Part shown: positions 5,089 to 7,689 of the stretch, piece by piece
Layout: each line of letters opens with the position of its first letter
Numbering within the stretch: the stretch's first letter is position 1
Assembly (NCBI GenBank): GCA_003154135.1
Contig: PMCN01000128.1
Coordinates: 2,813-10,501, forward strand
Direction of reading: 5' to 3'
Source of the DNA: Acidimicrobiaceae bacterium
GTDB lineage: Bacteria; Actinomycetota; Acidimicrobiia; Acidimicrobiales; Ilumatobacteraceae
DNA: 7,689 nucleotides
The notes under the pieces: generated by a model
The model's database searches: none
What the model saw: only the letters and a program-made list of their open reading frames with translations
Told to the model about the DNA's origin: nothing
Translations under genes and position numbers: made by a program

Positions 5089-6051
5089 ATGACCGCCACC
5101 CTCACTCCCGCCGCACCCGCACCGGCCCCCCTCGTCCCCGAGGCGCCGGCGATCCGCAAGAAGTCGTTCCTCAAGCGACTCCCCAACGCCTCGGTGCTGA
5201 TCGGCACCGCGTGGCTCGTCACACTCACCGTGCTCACGGTGCTCGCCAGCTACTTCCCCTCCACGGTGCCCTTCATCCGCGCCTACGACACCAAGATGAA
5301 GGTCAACGGGCATACCGGGTCGTACAAGCTCGGGCCGGGATGGACCGCCTGGTTCGGCACCGGCAAGAGCTCGGAGGACATCTTCGCCCGCTGCATCTAC
5401 GCGGCGAAGGCGACGCTGCTCATCGGCGTCGGGGCCACGCTGTTCGGGCTCATCATCGGCGGCTTCCTCGGTGTCGTGTCGGGCTACTTCCGTGGCTGGA
5501 CCGATCGCGTGTCGTCGATCATCACCGACTGCCTGCTGTCGATCCCGCCCCTGCTGCTGGCACTCATCCTGGTGCTGCGCCTCGACGACCTGAAGAACGT
5601 GTACAGCTGGCTCGGCTGGTGCACCCGTCTCTGGCAGATCATGCTCACCCTCGGCCTGGTGGCGGTCGCACCGTTTGCCCGCATCGTGCGCGCACAGACC
5701 CTCACCCTTCGAGAACGCGAGTTCGTCACCGCGGCGCGCAGCCTGGGGGCGAGTCGCAGCCGCATCATCTTCCGCGAGCTGCTGCCCAACCTGGTGCCGG
5801 CCATGGTCACCGTGGCGTTCACCGGCCTGGGCATCCTGGTGGGCGCAGAAGCCGGCCTCGCCTTCCTGGGCCTCGGCGTCGAGCGCCCACAGACGTGGGG
5901 CAAGATGATCGACGTCGCCCGCGACAACATCGACAAGGCGTGGTGGGCCACCACCATGCCGTGCCTCATGCTCTTCCTCACCGTCCTGTCCTTCAACCTG
6001 CTGGGCGACGAGCTCGCCCGCCGCTTCGACATCCGTGAGGCCGCAGTATGA
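5089..6051 (+). CDS. Dpp/Opp-type ABC importer permease 2 (DppC/OppC-like)
   Basis: A 320-residue inner-membrane partner of permease 1. A Pro/Ala-rich cytoplasmic head (1-25) precedes helix 1 (about 35-56); further helices lie near 107-131, 145-164, 183-200, 237-262 and 286-306. The EAA loop is at 210-234 (REFVTAARSLGASRSRIIF, then RELLPN), followed by AGLAFLGLGVERPQTWGKM (255-273) and the C-terminal FNLLGDELARRFD typical of DppC. ATG 5089 follows AGGAG (5078-5082) at a spacing of 6 bases. Odd point: the segment before helix 2 that in most DppC proteins reads GTDxxGRD is GTGKSSED here (90-97), keeping only Gly-Thr and the last Asp. The stop overlaps the next start by four bases (ATGA at 6048-6051), indicating coupled translation with ATPase 1. 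Confidence 0.93.
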   Translation: MTATLTPAAPAPAPLVPEAPAIRKKSFLKRLPNASVLIGTAWLVTLTVLTVLASYFPSTVPFIRAYDTKMKVNGHTGSYKLGPGWTAWFGTGKSSEDIFARCIYAAKATLLIGVGATLFGLIIGGFLGVVSGYFRGWTDRVSSIITDCLLSIPPLLLALILVLRLDDLKNVYSWLGWCTRLWQIMLTLGLVAVAPFARIVRAQTLTLREREFVTAARSLGASRSRIIFRELLPNLVPAMVTVAFTGLGILVGAEAGLAFLGLGVERPQTWGKMIDVARDNIDKAWWATTMPCLMLFLTVLSFNLLGDELARRFDIREAAV

Positions 6052-7115
6052 GCAACGTCACGCAGGCAGCAACCCGTCAGCTCGACGGGCCGCTCCTCGA
6101 ACTCACCGATGTGCGCACGCACTTCCGCACCCCACGCGGCGTGGTGCGCGCCGTCGACGGCGTGAGCTTCTCGCTCGATCGCGGCAAGGCCCTCGGCATC
6201 GTGGGCGAGAGCGGCTCGGGCAAGACCATCCTGTCGCGCAGCATCATGGGCCTGCTGCCCACCGGCGGCACCGAGCGCAGCGGCAGCATCAAGTTCGCCG
6301 GCCGCGAGGTGGGCAACCTCGGACGCAAGGAGATGCGCGCCATCTGGGGCAAGGAGATGGCGATGATCTTCCAGGATCCCATGACCTCGCTCAACCCGTT
6401 GATGAAGATCGGCCAGCAGATCGCCGAGCCACTGCGCATCCACCTCGGCATGAGCCGGCAGGACGCGATGGCGACGGCTCGCCGGCTGCTGCAGGACGTG
6501 CGCATCCCCGAGGCCGACCGCCGACTCGAGCAGTACCCGCACGAGCTCTCGGGCGGCATGCGTCAGCGTGTGATGATCGCCATCGCCATGGCGTGCGGCC
6601 CCACCGCCCTCTTCGCCGACGAGCCCACCACGGCCCTCGACGTCACCGTGCAGGCACAGATCCTCGACCTGCTCGGCGAGCAACGCCGTGAGCGCAACAT
6701 GTCGATCGTGCTCGTCACCCACGACCTTGGTGTGGTGGCCGGGCACACCGACGAGATCGCTGTGATGTACGGCGGCAAGCTCGTCGAGAAGGCGCCCACA
6801 CGTCGCCTGTTCGCGGCGATGAAGATGCCCTACACGGAGGCGCTGCTCGCCAGCATCCCGAAGATGGCCGACCCGAGCCACACCCGGCTCAACGTCATCC
6901 CCGGACGCCCACCCGATCTCGTGCACCCGCCGAAGGGCTGCAGGTTCGCGCCGCGTTGCCCGTACGCGGCCGAGAAGTGCATCGCCGAGGAGCCACCGCT
7001 CGTCGTGACACCCGACGATCCGCTGCACAGTTTCGCCTGCTGGTACCCGGTGGGCAGTCCCGAGTACATCGAGTCCCGGGCCCGCATCGACGCGAAGAAG
7101 GCGGAGGCAGCCTGA
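6048..7115 (+). CDS. Dpp/Opp-type ABC importer ATPase 1 (DppD/OppD-like)
   Basis: A 355-residue cytosolic ATPase that binds the permease EAA loops and powers import. It has Walker A GESGSGKT (53-60), Q-loop Gln109 in MIFQDPMTSLNP, ABC signature LSGGMRQR (167-174), Walker B TALFADEP (186-193), D-loop TALDVT (195-200) and H-loop His225, so the catalytic set is complete. The C-terminal oligopeptide-transporter domain (about 250-335) contains GRPPDLVHPPKGCRFAPRCP, with Cys298, Cys304, Cys311 and Cys331. Cysteines at these places are conserved in DppD/OppD proteins and have been reported to hold a [4Fe-4S] cluster in related importers; here that is inference. The ATG at 6048 overlaps the permease 2 stop. 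Its own TGA shares its last base with the next ATG (TGATG at 7113-7117). It should pair with ATPase 2 as a heterodimer. Confidence 0.95.
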   Translation: MSNVTQAATRQLDGPLLELTDVRTHFRTPRGVVRAVDGVSFSLDRGKALGIVGESGSGKTILSRSIMGLLPTGGTERSGSIKFAGREVGNLGRKEMRAIWGKEMAMIFQDPMTSLNPLMKIGQQIAEPLRIHLGMSRQDAMATARRLLQDVRIPEADRRLEQYPHELSGGMRQRVMIAIAMACGPTALFADEPTTALDVTVQAQILDLLGEQRRERNMSIVLVTHDLGVVAGHTDEIAVMYGGKLVEKAPTRRLFAAMKMPYTEALLASIPKMADPSHTRLNVIPGRPPDLVHPPKGCRFAPRCPYAAEKCIAEEPPLVVTPDDPLHSFACWYPVGSPEYIESRARIDAKKAEAA

Positions 7116-7689
7116 TGGCCGGCACCGGAAAGGCGCACCTGCGCACCGAGGGCGACGTGTTGTTGCGCGTGGAAGACCTCGTCGTCGAGTTCCCCGTGGG
7201 TCGCACCGGCCTCAAGGTCAACGCTGTGAGCGGCATCAGCCTCGACGTGCTGCGCGGCGAGACGCTCGGCCTCGTGGGCGAGAGCGGCTGCGGGAAGAGC
7301 ACCACCGGACGCGCCATCATGCAGCTGCGCAAACCCGACGGCGGCTCGGTGCAGTTCGAGGGCAAGGAGCTCACCTCCATGTCGCACAACGACATGCGTG
7401 AGGCCCGCACCCGCATGCAGATGATCTTCCAGGATCCCATCTCGTCGCTCAACCCGCGCCGCAAGGTGCGCGACATCGTGATGGAGCCGCTCAGCATCTG
7501 GAAGCGGGGCACCTCCCCCGAGCGCAACGCCAAGGTCGACGCACTGCTCGAGGAAGTGGGCATCGATCCCGCCCGCGCCGCCGAGAGCCAGCCGCACCAG
7601 TTCAGCGGTGGTCAATGCCAGCGCATCTCGATCGCTCGGTCGCTCGTGCTCGACCCGACGCTCATCATCTGCGACGAGCCCGTCAGCGC
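7115..7689 (+). CDS. Dpp/Opp-type ABC importer ATPase 2 (DppF/OppF-like), partial at the window end
   Basis: The first 191 codons are present with no stop; the gene continues past 7689. ATG 7115 follows GGAGG at 7103-7107 with 7 bases between, and overlaps the previous stop by one base. The protein reads MAGTGKAHLR, then a nucleotide-binding domain: Walker A GESGCGKS (55-62), Q-loop Gln106 in MIFQDPISSLNP (103-114), signature FSGGQCQR (163-170) and the Walker B core LIICDEP (183-189) with the catalytic Glu188. D-loop, H-loop and C-terminal domain lie outside. The GCGKST Walker A and the FSGGQ signature are typical of DppF/OppF and differ from the GSGKT and LSGGM of ATPase 1, supporting a heterodimer. 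Cys168 takes the place where many relatives have Arg; this variant is, from memory, common in actinobacterial homologs. Confidence 0.93.
   Translation, partial: MAGTGKAHLRTEGDVLLRVEDLVVEFPVGRTGLKVNAVSGISLDVLRGETLGLVGESGCGKSTTGRAIMQLRKPDGGSVQFEGKELTSMSHNDMREARTRMQMIFQDPISSLNPRRKVRDIVMEPLSIWKRGTSPERNAKVDALLEEVGIDPARAAESQPHQFSGGQCQRISIARSLVLDPTLIICDEPVS

Noticed and set aside
4032..5237. A 401-codon minus-strand open frame over permease 1
   Set aside because: It is rich in His, Asp and Glu with no domain, as expected opposite a hydrophobic membrane protein in GC-rich DNA.
5484..7028. A 514-codon minus-strand open frame over permease 2 and ATPase 1
   Set aside because: It spans two well-defined genes on the other strand and shows no motif.
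7115..7689. ATPase 2 considered as a truncated pseudogene
   Set aside because: The frame is open to the last base with all expected motifs in order; the missing part is simply beyond the window.

Overview
The window is high-GC bacterial DNA (roughly two-thirds G+C by eye) with tightly packed genes, several GTG starts and protein families common in Actinomycetota. An actinobacterium, perhaps an Acidimicrobiia-like lineage, fits best, but that placement is inference from gene style and not from a marker gene. No RNA gene, mobile element, CRISPR array or origin is visible, and no gene-free stretch is longer than about 135 bases.

Left half (1-2075, minus strand). Read in the direction of transcription there is a small Cys-rich DUF5522-type protein (2075-1842), a PPK2-family polyphosphate:nucleotide phosphotransferase (1812-1000), the FAD-binding medium subunit of a molybdenum hydroxylase (936-91), and the first 32 codons of its [2Fe-2S] small subunit (98-1, running off the edge). 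The two hydroxylase genes overlap by 8 bases; the large molybdopterin subunit is presumably beyond position 1. None of the three complete minus-strand genes has a well-placed Shine-Dalgarno. Each has a TANNNT hexamer 8-10 bases before its start codon, as expected for leaderless or near-leaderless transcripts.

Divergent control region (2076-2207). It contains a perfect TGTGA-N6-TCACA palindrome (2143-2158), the binding-site form of Crp/GlxR-type cAMP receptor proteins.

Right half (2208-7689, plus strand). This is a five-gene Dpp/Opp-type ABC importer operon: a lipoprotein substrate-binding protein (2208-4031), permease 1 (4110-5075), permease 2 (5089-6051), ATPase 1 (6048-7115) and ATPase 2 (7115 to beyond the window end). 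The binding protein would capture an oligopeptide, dipeptide or similar solute outside the membrane, the two permeases would form the channel, and the two ATPases would drive import. The last four genes are packed or overlapping with good ribosome sites. The binding-protein gene is set apart by 78 bases holding a perfect 14-bp hairpin, a usual arrangement for making more binding protein than membrane complex.

I did not find an undescribed multigene system. The most useful observations are regulatory: the Crp-like site, the hairpin between the first two importer genes, the operator-like palindrome before the hydroxylase genes, and the contrast in start signals between the two strands.
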